Below, in pieces: positions 10,399 to 23,279 of a stretch of DNA of 64,000 bases (position 1 is the stretch's first letter; each line of letters opens with the position of its first letter). A program made the translations under genes and the position numbers. Below the pieces are notes generated by a model. That model was not told the DNA's origin. It saw nothing but the letters and a program-made list of their open reading frames with translations, and ran no database searches. The stretch is from Karalla daura. Lineage: Eukaryota > Chordata > Actinopteri > Chaetodontiformes > Leiognathidae. The stretch is from positions 13,835,961-13,899,960 of the forward strand of contig CM055205.1 in assembly GCA_029224185.1 (NCBI GenBank), written 5' to 3'.

Positions 10399-12572
10399 TC
10401 TGCAATTTTTTTTTTCTCAGCTGAGGCCTTTAATGAGTATTCAAAATGAATAATTAAGTGGAAGCATAAATCGGTAACTACAGCTTGCAGGAGCCATAAT
10501 TATACCTTAAAAATGACAATTTTTATACACACAGACTTGTTGCTAATAAGCAATGACAAGCAATTTTGAAAAGAAGTGTTACCATACAATACTTGCACAC
10601 TAATTAACACCAGAGTCTCAAACTATGAAGGAAAGCATATATTCATATGATCTTGCAAAAAAAACTTTTATTGTATATGCTTTATTGATCGTGATAATTG
10701 GATTTTCTTTTGTGAGTGCTTTTGAAACAAATAAAGCCAACACAGAGTTTAATGGTCCACATCAGGTTGACTGTCTGATTCACTTTGCTGTAGCCACAAA
10801 CACAAAGACACATCCACACAGAGAACAGCAGACAGACATCGCATCAATCATTTTTTTTCTTTCCTTGAGATCAGACAGTCAAGCCCTTCTGGACATTTGA
10901 TTATGATATTGATATAATCACATTTTATGACATTAACGTTCCAAAAAAAACCCCTCAAGTTCCATCACAAAAGAGATTATAATGTGATAATAAGTACTGC
11001 TCATTCTTCAGGCCACCATGGGATGAGAGTGCAATGGTGAAGCAAGACTTCAAGTGCAGAGTCTAGGCATTATTCAGGAGAAGAAATGCTTTTAGAAGAG
11101 CTGGGTCTTCAAGAGCTTCTTGAAGATGGAAGAGGTATCACAAAGCTGCATTTCACACCCAAAGGCAACACAGCACAACTGCTTACCTTGAACAGATTTT
11201 ATTGAGGGAAACTATATAGATTTTTTTCAGGGAAACTATACTATTGTGAATAAGTGGGGACCGAAATGTGTGTCGGGAACATGACTCAGAGGGAGGTGTG
11301 CAGCTAAGATGGAGGTGTGGATCCAGGGGGGCTCAGGTGGGTTCAGGGGTGCAGGATCAGAGAATTTTACAGGAGCTGGGGGACACGTCGCTGAGCCACA
11401 AGCAGAGTGGATTTCGGGGTGGGGGTAGCTCATTGCACCATAGTAGAACATAGTACATCACTGTCATAGTGAAGGTGCTGATCCAAACAGGGTGTGATGT
11501 GGGCCCTTAGCAGTACTTTTCGGTGGGGGTAAACACAGGCAAATAGAAATCAAGATCTTCAACACGTTCCTAGCAGAGATGACATAATCTGTGGTAGCAT
11601 CACTTGACAAAGGCTATAGAAAATACCACACATTTAAATGTCCTCATCTGTTGACTTGTACAAGTAGACTTGCAGGAAATGCCTCAACACCAGTAGGGCT
11701 GAACACAAAGGCTGACACTTCAGCTGCAGCCTCTTAAGAAATAGCTGTAATTGAATGTGGCTGTTCTTGCCCTGCACTGATTACACCTTGCTGAAGGGAG
11801 GACAGCAATGTCTGGTCAGATCGAGCAGGGTCAAGGTGAAACACGAGAAACTTCAGTCAAGGCAGAAAAACAATAAATAAGTTTAAAATAAAACAGTCAA
11901 ACAGTCTTTGTTGTCTTGTAGGCTCTCTGCAGGTCAGGCATACTGTATATACTGTTGCTTTAGTAACAGTAATGGCAACAATGGGAGTCAGCAAGACAGA
12001 GTAGGTTAAGAGTAAGGAAACAAACGTAAATACACTTACAAGTACAGTCATTTTTTCCTAGTGCCCTTTTACTTCAAATACATGCAGTTGTACTTATTTG
12101 CACCTGGCTGCCAAAATACTAAGAGAAGCAGGTGGAGGTACACTGATTTGCCTAAGGGGTCCTTAGAGGGGGTTGTTCAGGGAAGGGGAGCGTTGAATAA
12201 TTTTAACCCTGGTTCTCCCCCTGTACCCCAGTGCGTTACATCAGCGTGTTGCTCTTCACAGATGTGGACACAGCAGAGCTATTTTTCCTGCCTCCATGCC
12301 ACCTTGTTTATTTCACCACACTGTAACAGGGTGCAGAGAAGGCTGCTGCAACATAACACAACTAAATATTTCATTGGAGCAGATGGCAGATGGACTTTTT
12401 CTGAACTGATGGGAAAATAGAGTGGTATCCAGACACTAAAGCGTCTAAAAAGTGTTGTTTGCAGTATTTTCACCCATAAAGTGAAGACCACTGTCTTGAC
12501 TAAATGGAAAACACTTAGTTCAAATTGTTGATCTTTCTTCTTACATCTATTTTTCCCTCTAAACTGAAATAT
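10399..12572. other. Non-coding stretch, no gene seen
   Basis: No gene recognised. The 91-codon plus frame at 10625-10900 begins with a short hydrophobic segment (TFIVYALLIVIIGFSFVSAF), so it superficially resembles a signal-anchor peptide. It has no related features, and the AT-rich context makes chance likely. Positions 11310-11430 are G-rich. Confidence 0.45.
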
Positions 12573-12594
12573 ATTATTATTATTATTATTATTA
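12573..12594. repeat. (ATT)n microsatellite
   Basis: Seven uninterrupted ATT units. Confidence 0.9.
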
Positions 12595-14492
12595 ATATCA
12601 TCCCTTCAACCTCTTCAATCAAGGAACGATGTGCTCAATTTACTGCCTATCATGAAAGTATCGGTTGTTAACTGAGATGATCAAACCTGTTGATCCTGTC
12701 GATTGTACCAAGAAGACAACAGTCCTTTTCTAAATATATAATTTACAAGCAGAATGCTTTTAAAAGATAAATAATGGCCACAAAAAACCCTAAACAGATA
12801 TGCAAATTCCACACAGAGTGGCCTTCAGCGTGGTTTGGATGCAAACATGTGGCCTGTTTGTAATCTAATATAACATCAATTAATTTCAACCTAACAGCAC
12901 CTTAAACAGTTTATCTTTACTTTATACAAGATTCTATACAGATTCCGACAACACTTTAAACAGAGCAATTTTAAAAAATCATATTTTAAACATTAAGCAC
13001 TCTTTCACAATTACAGTATATACTGGCAAGTGAATGAGCAATGATACAGATATTCCACAATAATGTGTCATAAACTCACTGCAATTTATTCAGTTTTTAT
13101 TCATTCACACAATATGCAGGAAAAACTTCATCACATTTCCTCTGAAAATTTTATTAAAGAAAATGTCTTAAATCAAAAGTTTAATAAAAAGCCGGAGACC
13201 CAGAAAAGCAGGTTGGCTGTGTTAAAATAAACATAATTACCCTCTGCACATGTAGCAGTAAAGAGTGTCCTAGAGTGTGCAGGGCTCGTGGGAACAGTGG
13301 TGACACTGTGAGACAGATTCTCAAGCACTAATCAATTTCCCAATTGACACAGCCTCACAAGTAAAGCAGCCCAGAGCCCTGCACAGCCATTTGCACTTTG
13401 TCTAGTCCTAACAACACCACCAGTGTAGAACCTCAGTCTCAAACCGCTGACTGGAAACAAGGAGTCTTTTAGGTTAAAATGCTGACTTGTCTTCACACCA
13501 CTTCAGTCGGCCACAGCTGTGGTGTTTGCTTCGAGCGGCTCAGGTAAAAGCGGGGAGACAGCAGGCGATCGGTGCGAGCACAGGAGGCACTCACAAGGAA
13601 AGGAGAAGCTTATCCAGCTGCGCCCCTTACAGCAAGCAAGATCCAGGCTACATGTCTGCTTTCTTGTGTGGATTTTCAAAACAGGATGTGCGTGGCAAAT
13701 GTAACGCTCAGGTTTTTGAATTGGTAACTTGCCCCAAATCCGATTCACAGCAGGATAGAGCCGCTAAGATCATGTTACAGTCTGGTCGGGCTTCCAGAAC
13801 CAGCTTCTACAAAAGGTGAAATACAACATAGTGGCTGAATTATCCTGAACAGGGTATTCATAAAATAATATATTGTAGAATGAAACGCTTCTTAACCTTG
13901 GAAATAATGATCGTCATTGTGCGTATAAAAATCATTTGAAATCTGTTCAGTTGTGCCGTGATGTCCTCTTTTTGCACTCAGTCCCAATGTAGATGGGAGG
14001 TGCACGTCTGCTTATTTTACAGCACTTTGCCTGTCGATGCCTGCGTGATGGTTTCCCCATTTAACTGAAATATGAAATATTCATTAAACAAACACATTGC
14101 TTCTTTTGCTCATTCCAAAGCCCTGGATAACGAGTATGTGCAGATAGAATATGTGTGTGGGAGAACAGGAAACGTGATTTAGTGTTCGGCATTTTTTTGA
14201 AGTCCTGTGGTCTTTCTTTTTAATAGAGGAAAACACTAGAGCACAGAAATCTCTTTGTTCCCAGTTGTGGTTCAGAAGACAACAAAGTATTTAATGATGT
14301 CCCTCTGTTCTCCATTCTTTGAGAGAATGTTCAGTTTACACTGAAGTTATATCAATGCGTCTGACATTTGTGGATCCCTATATGCAGTATTTGCATTACT
14401 GATTTTGTGTGCAATCTCACATGTTTGAGGCAGATCAGTGCTGCACAATCAAACTATCTGTTGCTGTCGGGAAGTTTGTCTCTTTCTTTCTC

Positions 14493-14496
<4 letters not shown>
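12595..14496. other. Non-coding stretch; one odd open frame at 13487-13819
   Basis: The 110-codon plus frame at 13487-13819 sits in locally higher GC sequence with some CpG (gagcggctcaggtaaaagcg). It does not resemble any family I know, and no splice-consistent extension was found. A donor-like 'ctcaggtaaaag' occurs at about 13540. I treat the frame as unproven. Confidence 0.35.

Positions 14497-14527
<31 letters not shown>
14497..14527. repeat. (AC)n microsatellite
   Basis: A pure AC run of about 15 units, inside short His/Thr or Cys/Val frames on the two strands. Confidence 0.95.
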
Positions 14528-14528
<1 letters not shown>

Positions 14529-14692
14529 GTGGACACCCCAAGTGATGGAGCTTTCTGTATTTGGAGGAGGCCCAACTCATTAGGGTGATTGTCTGAGAAG
14601 CGCCTCTGACCACAGATCATGAAGTGCATAATTGGCCCTGCATTTGCAGTGAAGAGGGAGAATGTGTTTATGTGTGGGTGTGTGTTCGCCCA

Positions 14693-14710
14693 TCTGTCTG
14701 TCTGTCTGTC
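14693..14710. repeat. (TCTG)n tetranucleotide repeat
   Basis: Four and a half TCTG units. Confidence 0.85.
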
Positions 14711-15764
14711 AGAGAGAGTATTTTCATTAGAAGCAGGATTGAAATGTAAAGTGATGCATTTTTTTTAACCATGATGCAAAATTATGGTCTCATATCTCTA
14801 ATAGATGATAGTTCTGAGATCATGAGTTTTCAGGTCATTACAAACAGAAATCGGTTGGTGATCTTTAATCTGCATTTCTAGTGTGAGAAGCTTCATACCA
14901 GAGCTGTCAATATTTGAATGCATGGGGAATACATTATTTTTGAGGAACTTTACTGAATACCAAATTCAGTTTGAAGGAAGATGGCATTTTAATGGCATGC
15001 TGTAAAATGCTGTGTAAGCTTTAGAGGACAAAATGACTGATTATTCTGTGCATTACAGGACAAAAGAAATTATGCAGCAAATATGCACAAAGACTTTATT
15101 TTGCATGATAGCAAAATTAATATTGCAGCTTCCTTATTGGCGGAGATAGATATATAATGCATTAACATCAGGCAGGGGGTCAATGAATCATAAATAAGAC
15201 TTTGAAGATCAGAATCAGCAAGAAGGATCTGTCTGTTTGCCACTGCCTCTTTTCCTCTCACGCATTCCCTTGTTAAAAAAAAGGATGCACAAATCCATTT
15301 CTGTCTTCCATTTTGAAAGGAACATTGAGTAATGATGGCAAAGGATAAAGCAGAGACAGGCTGCAACATAGGAAGTAGAAAAAAGTAAAGCAGAGGAGCC
15401 AAAGAGGCAGGGCAAGATACTGTAGAGAAAGGTAACACTACTATAATGCTGCTTTACACCCAAATGGGCTTCTCTGCAACTTGATACATTTATGTTCCAA
15501 TTATCTGCATCATTGAGGTTGATTGATTGGCCTTATGTGATACGCATGGCACCAATTTAGCAAAGAAGCTAATCTGTGACAGCTTTTGTTGGCGCTCTCA
15601 ACCCACTTTGTGATGTTAGAATGTTTATTTCTTCAGCTCAAAGTCACTACAACTTGAGCCAACTCATGCTGTTTATGAATACTGATGACTGAACACCATC
15701 AATCACATAAATATCCTGAAAGCACTTGTTCAGTGTTTGGGATGAGCAATGATAAGATCTGTGA
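14711..15764. other. Non-coding stretch, no gene seen
   Basis: No gene recognised. The 122-codon minus frame at 15070-15438 overlaps another minus frame and is Leu/Phe/Ser-rich without a known match. Positions 15485-15600 ('ccaattatctgcatcattga', 'ttgattgattgg', 'ctaatctgtgac') look motif-rich, as in conserved non-coding DNA. Confidence 0.45.
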
Positions 15765-16155
15765 AGGTAATTAATGACACTGAGACTGTTCGTGAGATGA
15801 GAAAGGACTCGAGGTGTTCAGCCATGTATGACGTGATCTCCCCATTCACCAACTTCATTGTTAGGACGACAAATAAACAGGTGACAGGAATCAAATGGCA
15901 GATGTTTGTAATTAAATAGGAAATTGTGTTTCCGCTTCGGCAGCAGTATTCTCTTTTGGAAAATTCAGGCTTTTAGCATTGAGGCTAATCTATCAATTAA
16001 CTACCAAGAGCAGCATGACAGACACTATGCCTGCATAATAATGAAAGTCAGGCCAGATTTAATGAAAATAGTGCTTCTATTTTATATACTATTGGATGAA
16101 TGTGATATTAATCACAGGGTGATTGCTGTGGGAAAACCAAGCCCTGAAAGAGAAA
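15765..16155. promoter_or_regulatory. Candidate conserved non-coding element / enhancer
   Basis: Dense short motifs over about 390 bp include 'ggtaattaatgac', 'acaaataaacagg' (forkhead-like), 'gtaattaaat', 'gctaatctatcaattaac' (homeodomain/PBX-MEIS-like) and 'gatattaatcacagg'. The interval is free of simple repeats and retains some CpG (gacgtg, aggacgac, tccgcttcgg). Vertebrate developmental enhancers commonly look like this. The call is inference without alignment support. Confidence 0.3.
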
Positions 16156-17718
16156 ATTGAGACTGTACACTGGTTTGACCTGAGTTTAGCTCATATTTAT
16201 GCTAAAACATAAGTCAAACTAATAAGTAAATTCAATGACACCCATTTAAATGCATGTAGTGTCTGACAGTGGGGTGCAGAAGAATATGCATTTCTTATTT
16301 CCAGTGCATCCCCTGCCCTCCACAAACTCTCTCACTGCATACAAACTCATCACATTGCAGCACATTATAGGAAGGTTGCATCCAGTGCACTGCAAGCCTT
16401 AACAGGAAATCATTAGCATTAGAGGTACCATATACCTGGGTTCATGACAAAGTGACCTTGGCTAGAAGAAATTATAGAAAGTAGGTTTAAATTCATGGCA
16501 ACAAACACATGCACACGCATGTGCTACCTCACAAACACACACTTTAAACACACCTGCAAACTGACTCTGCTGTAGTGAGGTAGCGGTTCTGTCTGACCGA
16601 GCACCAGTCACCTGTGGAGAATGAACCACTTTGCAAGCGATCAACTCCGTCATAAAACACGATGAGCGCGTGTACCGGAACACCCAGCCTTTACTGTGAT
16701 CTCATCACAGACAATGCATTGACGACAGTTGCACGAAGGGCAAATGGGTCACGGATTATCTTGAGTGACCAATCGCATGTAGTAACGGGAAGCCTGTGTA
16801 GCCTCTTCAATGGACACAATAGCCTTGGAGACTTCCATCGCCCGTTCAGCCAAGATTGACGATGAACATGAAAATATATTTGCAGTGATTTTGTGGGCAG
16901 TAAAAATGCTTTGTGAAAGTAAAGCAAAATGCTTGTACAGCAGTTCCTAAGATGCTGGATAGAGAGATGCTGAATGGAGTAGACATGTGGTCATGCATGG
17001 AGGGGGGGGCAATCTTGAGAGACCTTGGTGATGGAGAGTAAATCATTTAACCACTGCAGAAACACATACTCAAACATGTTTATGGAGAAGGGTAAAGAAG
17101 GGTAATGGTAGTTGAGAGGGCTGGAGTGAGAAAGCTTAAAAAAGTGAGTATGCCTTGGGAGTTCCAAGTGTTGGGGAAAGCAGAAATGTCCAAATGCCAT
17201 TTTTTAAGGAGAACTGTTTCCATTCATGCATTCTTTATATGGACACACTGGTCCACGTGTGTTCCCAAGTGCTCAAACTGTAATGTTTTAAGAAACAAAA
17301 CTGTTCTAAGTAACTCTGGGATGATGGCTCTAAAATGATAAATGGAGTGTTGCATTCCTACTTTGCCTTTTCAAACATCAATACAGGTATGCATCTATAT
17401 TTCAGAAACTTATGGTGAAGAGAAGTGAGCAAAATTGGCTTTATTGAAGGGATTTATTGAATATTGTCCTTGGGATGAAAGGGATGAATGGTCTTTACAG
17501 GTTCACAAAATACTATTTCAAACTAATACAGCAGCTCACCAAAAAGCTCCACAATGAGATTTGCATTACTGCTTGGTACAAACTCTTGATTCTGGTTTAT
17601 CTGTTTTAAAACCAGGGAGCTGCATCAGCTTGTTTGCTGTTTTGATGGAAAGTGATAAGACCAAGCTCTTATAAAGACAGAAAATCTTTAGGAGAAGTTT
17701 CTGAATATTTTTTTCTGT
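16156..17718. other. Non-coding stretch, no gene seen
   Basis: No gene recognised. Positions 16680-16860 are comparatively rich in retained CpG for this window (gacgac, cacgaag, tcacgg, atcgca, aacggg, atcgcccg) and could be conserved non-coding DNA. Short frames on both strands overlap and shadow each other. Confidence 0.45.
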
Positions 17719-17719
17719 T

Positions 17720-17910
17720 TTCACAGCGTGTGCATGTTTCCAAAAGGCTCATCACGAATAAAGTCGTCTGACACGTTCGTATTAATCTCTCGCTCTGCTC
17801 TAATTTCATGCAGGGCGAGGCCAAGATACAGTTTGATGTGCCAGATCAATGATGCGCCCTCGGTCTTCTGTCTTAGTATAATTGCCTATGGAGTACTCAG
17901 AGCAATTTGA
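17720..17910. promoter_or_regulatory. Candidate conserved non-coding element with CpG
   Basis: A strong acceptor-like tract (ttttttctgttttcacag) ends near 17726. The next 180 bp keep many CpGs (atcacg, gtcgtc, gacacgttcg, ctcgctc, gggcgagg, tgcgccctcgg) in a window otherwise CpG-poor. No matching donor was found and the 60-codon frame has no known match, so a non-coding conserved element is more likely than an exon. Confidence 0.25.
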
Positions 17911-19211
17911 CATTAGCAGGACAAAAGCTTGTCACATTAGACACATTAGACCCCAGTCAGATGAAACACACTGTTTCTTCAGGTCTAAACCAATTATCTC
18001 ACCTGTTGTGTTGCTGCTGTGTGAGCTTTACAAGTTGACCTAATTACTGCATTTGTGAGAGATGGAATAAAAATAACACCTCCTCATCGTGAATAATGTC
18101 AGTATATGGAAAAACAACTGCACATAAATTACTGAATTCTTAAATGATACAGAACAAATGACAAGTCACTTGACAGTTTATCAAAAAAACAACACGTATT
18201 CAACTTCACTGATGAACTAACACATAATGCTACAATGGTATCATGCCTTTTTAACGCCATTTAAAATTACTTGTTTTAATATATGCCCATGTGAATCTGT
18301 GAATGTAGTATTAAAAACATGTTTTTAATTGCTATGGTCTTGGGTTATCATGATGTAGCTTTGTTTGTGCAACATTAATTCAGTAAACTCAACCAATTGG
18401 TTGGAATTTAGTTAGTTCTAAAGTTGTGGACCGACAGAAATTTTCACTATCATGGAAATTGATTTAAGGTTGTGGCTCACACCTTATTATACTATACCTT
18501 TGTATAGGCACGAAAAATGTGAAATATGTCAGTTTAAGTAAGGGGGTGCAACATAGTGGACATGAGTGCTGTACCAAATTTTACAGTAATCAATTATATA
18601 ACTGTTCAGCAAAGTCATGGTTAATGGAAAACAGGAACTTCACGGTTGTGCAAAACAAACATTTGCTGAAGTCAAGAGAAGACATTATTAAGGAACCTTA
18701 GAAAATGTGATGCAAATTTATCAGACAGGTGTACTGTTTACGAGCTCTTACTTCCCCTTGGCCAAGCACAGTTGTGCCTCACCATCCCTCCTATCTGCAC
18801 TTCAGTCGCTTCTAATGATCTGATGTTAGCCTGAGATACAAAGCAAGGTCACAGTGGCCACATCACGCCAAATTATGCTGCAGTCTTTGCCTACAGGTGA
18901 GAGAACTGGGCTCGTAAATGGAAGCCTCTGGGTTATGATCCTCAACATTGGTATGCACGTATGGCTAAAGTGGTGGCTTGAGAAAGTAAGCGACTTTAGA
19001 CCTCCTTACTTTCCAGGTATTGCTCTGGGTGTGTTCACAATGTGTATGTCTTTTGTGTGCATCTTCAATAAATCACAGATGGGTTAAATGCAGAGATTGT
19101 GCTCCTCATTGATCTCATGTCTACTTGGCAATAAAGCTGAAAATCCTTGTTCCTTCTTTTTCATTTTCCTTCCATTCATCTTCACATTCATCCTTGCTCT
19201 GTCCTTGTGTT
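17911..19211. other. Non-coding stretch with a 14-bp palindrome
   Basis: No gene recognised. CAACCAATTGGTTG at 18390-18403 is a perfect palindrome in AT-rich sequence. The rest holds only short chance frames. Confidence 0.45.
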
Positions 19212-19229
19212 CACACACACACACACACC
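19212..19229. repeat. (CA)n microsatellite
   Basis: Nine CA units. Confidence 0.9.
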
Positions 19230-20078
19230 CACTATCCAACGGGCCACTTGGTCCCATTTCCTCATTTTCTCACCTCTTGAATGGCAGAACAGCTTTCTGA
19301 CCTCTGAACAACAGGGACTTTTCTATTTCACCGCGGGACGAACAGACGCTCCGACGCTCCGACCTCACTCTCTGACAGCCTTCACCCAGCTCCGAGTCGT
19401 AACCTGAACAATATCCAATAAGGCTCAGAAGTCAACCAACCATGGCATAGAAAAAGAGCTCAAACTGTACTAAGCAACTACACTGCGCTTTAATTTCTGT
19501 GCATTTTACATCTTGAGTCTCTTGTTGCTGTCTGAGATGTGTTCTCACTGCCGATGCTTGAGATGCTTTATGTATTGCACTTATTGAGCGATGCCATTTT
19601 TAAGAAACATGAGGCAATAACAATTTCAATGAGGATGAATAGTTGAGCAGTGAAATGTGGGGCAGTCTGTGAAATCATTGGTGATCCAAGAGCCATAATC
19701 AATCTAAATCTAACCAAATGGATTAGATGGCATCATTTGAGGATAGCAGCTAAACTAACAGACTAACACTACAGGGCTGAGCGAACTGTCTTGCACTTAT
19801 ATGTGAAAAATGTAGTCCTCATAAACCTGTCATCCCAAAAATACATGTATCTGAAAACTCCTCAAAGATGCACAAGGAACACAAGTGTGGGTGAAACACC
19901 TTGAGCAGACTGACTTGATGCTCATGTTTTTTTTATGGTTTGACGCTTGAAGAATGCCAGAGTTTAAGTTAAACTTTCACTAAATGGAAAGCAGACACAT
20001 TGCCAGATCCACGATGAAGTAAAAAGAAAGATTTTAGCATTTGCTCCGTGTGATTGGATGACAGCCAAGGAATGAGGA
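19230..20078. other. Non-coding stretch, no gene seen
   Basis: No gene recognised. A short direct repeat (gacgctcc twice) occurs at about 19344-19360 in a small CpG-rich patch. Confidence 0.5.
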
Positions 20079-20096
20079 TTTTTTTTTTTTTTTTTT
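20079..20096. repeat. Poly(T) run of 18
   Basis: A homopolymer T run. It could be the reversed poly(A) of a minus-strand retroposon, but neither flank resembles a SINE or LINE, so it is annotated only as a homopolymer. Confidence 0.9.
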
Positions 20097-22078
20097 GATA
20101 AACCAGGTTCAACTTAGGTGAGAATGCCACATGTTTCGGCATGGTATTTCCATATTAAATAGGTGATAATGCTGACATAGACTGAAAACTATTAATAAGG
20201 GATTTCACAAGTACAAGGAAGAAATGAAACGCCTGTCTAGGCTCCCCTAGTCACCACAATTAATCCTCATTGAACTTTGATGTCGCATTGTGGGCCACAG
20301 TGTGAGCATAACCTACGTGATACTTGAAGGAATATGAACGTCTCCTTTGCTTGCTTTACTTTTACTTACTTTCTGAAATACCTTTCTAAACACATAACAC
20401 CAACCACCACAAGCACTAGAAATAAACCACAGAAAAATGTTTTTTGAGGCGATGTACTCTGTACTTTGAGTGCCAACTTGTATGTAACAGTACCTGTATT
20501 ATTTATGCTTTGCATACTGATGATTTGGTGGCAAACAGAAAGAGAGAACAAACAGTAAAGTGCAAAGATGTGTAGAACCCAGAATAGTACAACTGCGCAT
20601 ATATACGGGGAAAATTAAATATTTTTCAACTTTACAATATAAGTCCCATTATCTAGCATGGAGTGTCAGGCAAAGTACAAGAAAAAGAGCCCTGTAGAAA
20701 TGAAATATATTGTATATATTTAAAATAATAAATGTTTATGTATTTAAAACAATAACAAGAAATACACAGTAGACAGCCCATTCATGCAGAGCTTGCCTTT
20801 GCATTTGCAGGCTGCACAGAGTTGTGACTTTTGGGAACAACAGACCCCTGGGGTGGCTTTTTTGTAGATTTTATTATTTTTTTGTTTTTGCAAAAATCAT
20901 TTTCACTGGCTCAATTATCACCAAAATGACTAGCTTAGGTCAATACAGATTAACTGATTTAAAATCATTGCTGCTGAATAAACATTTTGACTCTGGAAAC
21001 ATGCTTTCATCTTGACTAACATGGTCAAACAAGATGAATCAAAAGATGTGCCAAGCTCTTATAGAGGACAGAATGTTCTCATACTGTATATTCAGATACA
21101 CCTACAATAAACACTTCTTTTACTTTATCCCTCTCTAAGGCACAATGGTGAAGTGGAAGCAAAATGTGAATATGCAGCTACATCTGCCGGAACTGCATCT
21201 ACTCTTACATCTCCATTCTGTGAGCTACCTTCTAGGAGTCACCAGTCACAACTAAACATGAAAACTTTAAGCACAGCAGACACTGTCTGTATGTGCACAC
21301 ATCCATATATTTATTTATTTACACAAAGTGAAATCAGTTGCTTTCTTTAGCGCTCCCTGTTCAAGCGACGACATCTTTGTACAATGCACCTTGTTTTTAC
21401 TTTTAATTATCTTTCCCCTGCTCTGTTTGTGTTATTGTTCTGCACCAATATGTCAAGACAAAATCCTTTTAACTTGCACAGACTCACAACCCATTTTACT
21501 CCTCAAAGCGATGTGACTGGGTGCTTTCTTTTTTGGTTACCTGGTTCCCAGAGCAGTCGGGCACTGCAGGAATAGAGGGGGTAGCAATTGCCTGCCAAAA
21601 CACACATACAACAAGCTGTTACAATCTCATTTCCAACAAGAATACACATCTGCTAACATTAAGTAAACATAACAGTTAGTTTTCTCATAAATTGCCTCTA
21701 AATTGTTCCTGCGCATTGTGGGCCCTGAACAGACCTGTGGGTTTTTAATCTGTGCTAAAAGGAACCCTGCCGTCTCTCCGCAACTGTTTAGTTACTGCCG
21801 CCTCGCGTCAACATCTGGTGCAGCCGACTGTCTGATCACCATTACTGTGGCTGTTTGCCAGACACCCCTTTCATGCGAAGACATTCCAAACTTTACTCCT
21901 AAAATGTGTGTGCCAGGCTGTGTTTGATTGAGTTACAATGACAAAACCATATGCTGTATCAGTGTCATTTGCTCCACGAATCACAAGTTGTCTACCCATG
22001 ATGCACATTGAAGGAGAAAATGAAGGCAATGTCATCATTCCCATTATGAGCCAATGAGTTATTCCATCGTGTGATGAT
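20097..22078. other. Non-coding stretch, no gene seen
   Basis: No gene recognised. It is AT-rich, with short frames only and no transposon ends identified. Confidence 0.5.
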
Positions 22079-22114
22079 ATTTATATATCTATATATATGT
22101 GTGTGTGTGTGTGT
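22079..22114. repeat. Compound (TA)n(GT)n microsatellite
   Basis: A TA-rich run passes directly into a pure GT run of about 8 units. Confidence 0.9.
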
Positions 22115-23228
22115 CTTTTGTATCAGCAGTGGAGGATTTCCTCCCTGGTTGGCCTTCAGTCTATTTTTTAAAGCTAATGAATCCCTGGTTTCCCCAGTTC
22201 CACAGTGCAGTCAAGTCAATGTTAAATAATAAGGCCTGAAGCTGCAAATCAGAATCTCAGTAGTGCTTAGAATCCCTTCAGTATTCAACTTCAATATTCA
22301 ACACCTATCCTTAGACTTTCAATTTGGACGAAGACCACCTCTAATGGCCTGCCCTCCAATGACAGAAAGCGCAGAAACTTTGACTTTGACTGACAGACCA
22401 AGGACAAAATGTAAAATCCTACTGCATATAGCATTTCCGAAAACATCGCCACAATCTTGGTGGCCGGGAAGGTCTCAGCACTTCAGCCTTATCACACTTG
22501 AAACACGTTTATAAATAAAATAAATAAACTTTTAATTCAAGGATCTGTGTGAATGTCATTAATTAGCTCAAATTCAAAACATACACTAATGGATTTATCA
22601 TTTTTATTATTATGTTATGTTGTTATGTACAGTAATTGCGCAAGTGCATCTACAAATTAAATACAACATTACACTGTACTGCAATGTTTTGTGTTGGCAT
22701 CTGCCAGTTAAATGAGCATTTATTAGGCAGATTAGTGTGCATTCACATGAGGAGGTGAACGATCAACGAGAGGATCTTGTTCATTCAATTACAAGCAAAA
22801 ACATGGCATCAGACTAATGATTTATTTTAAAAAAGAGGGGAAATGCTTCCGGATGTATATCCAACAGGATTCCTTCATTATAATCTCTCTAATCAGAAAA
22901 CCCAAGCAGAAAGTAATTTGTTTCGATGGCAAATCACTCATTCCTCCATCTTCCTCCTGACTGGAAGGTGAAGTTGTCTGCCTGCAGATGATAACATATT
23001 GATCAACGTCACCTCTCTGTTGCTCGGACTATTGGACCTGTGATGAAGGTTCAAATAGATAGCAGGGAGTGATAATTATGACAGGCAATAATGTTTGATT
23101 AACAATTATTCTTTTCTTGTTTCGCTACTTTGGGGAGAAAAAAGACTTTACAAGAAAACGACATAAAAGTAATAGGAGAGGTGTTTTAACAGGAAGATTG
23201 ACAAGGGAGGAGAATGCTGTTTGTTAAA
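22115..23228. other. Non-coding stretch, no gene seen
   Basis: No gene recognised. TAAT-containing words recur at 22540-22900 without a repeat structure that I can name. Confidence 0.45.
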
Positions 23229-23264
23229 ACATATATATAAAGTATATATGGTGGTGGTATATAT
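23229..23264. repeat. TA-rich simple sequence
   Basis: Two TATATATA blocks are separated by a short GTG-rich spacer. Confidence 0.75.
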
Positions 23265-23279
23265 TGGTGTTGAATGTCC

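Noticed and set aside
10625..10900. 91-codon frame with hydrophobic N-terminus
   Set aside because: Hydrophobic run follows from T-rich sequence; no other coding evidence.
20079..20096. Poly(T) as tail of a minus-strand retroposon
   Set aside because: The adjoining sequence shows no SINE, LINE or processed-gene similarity and no target duplication.
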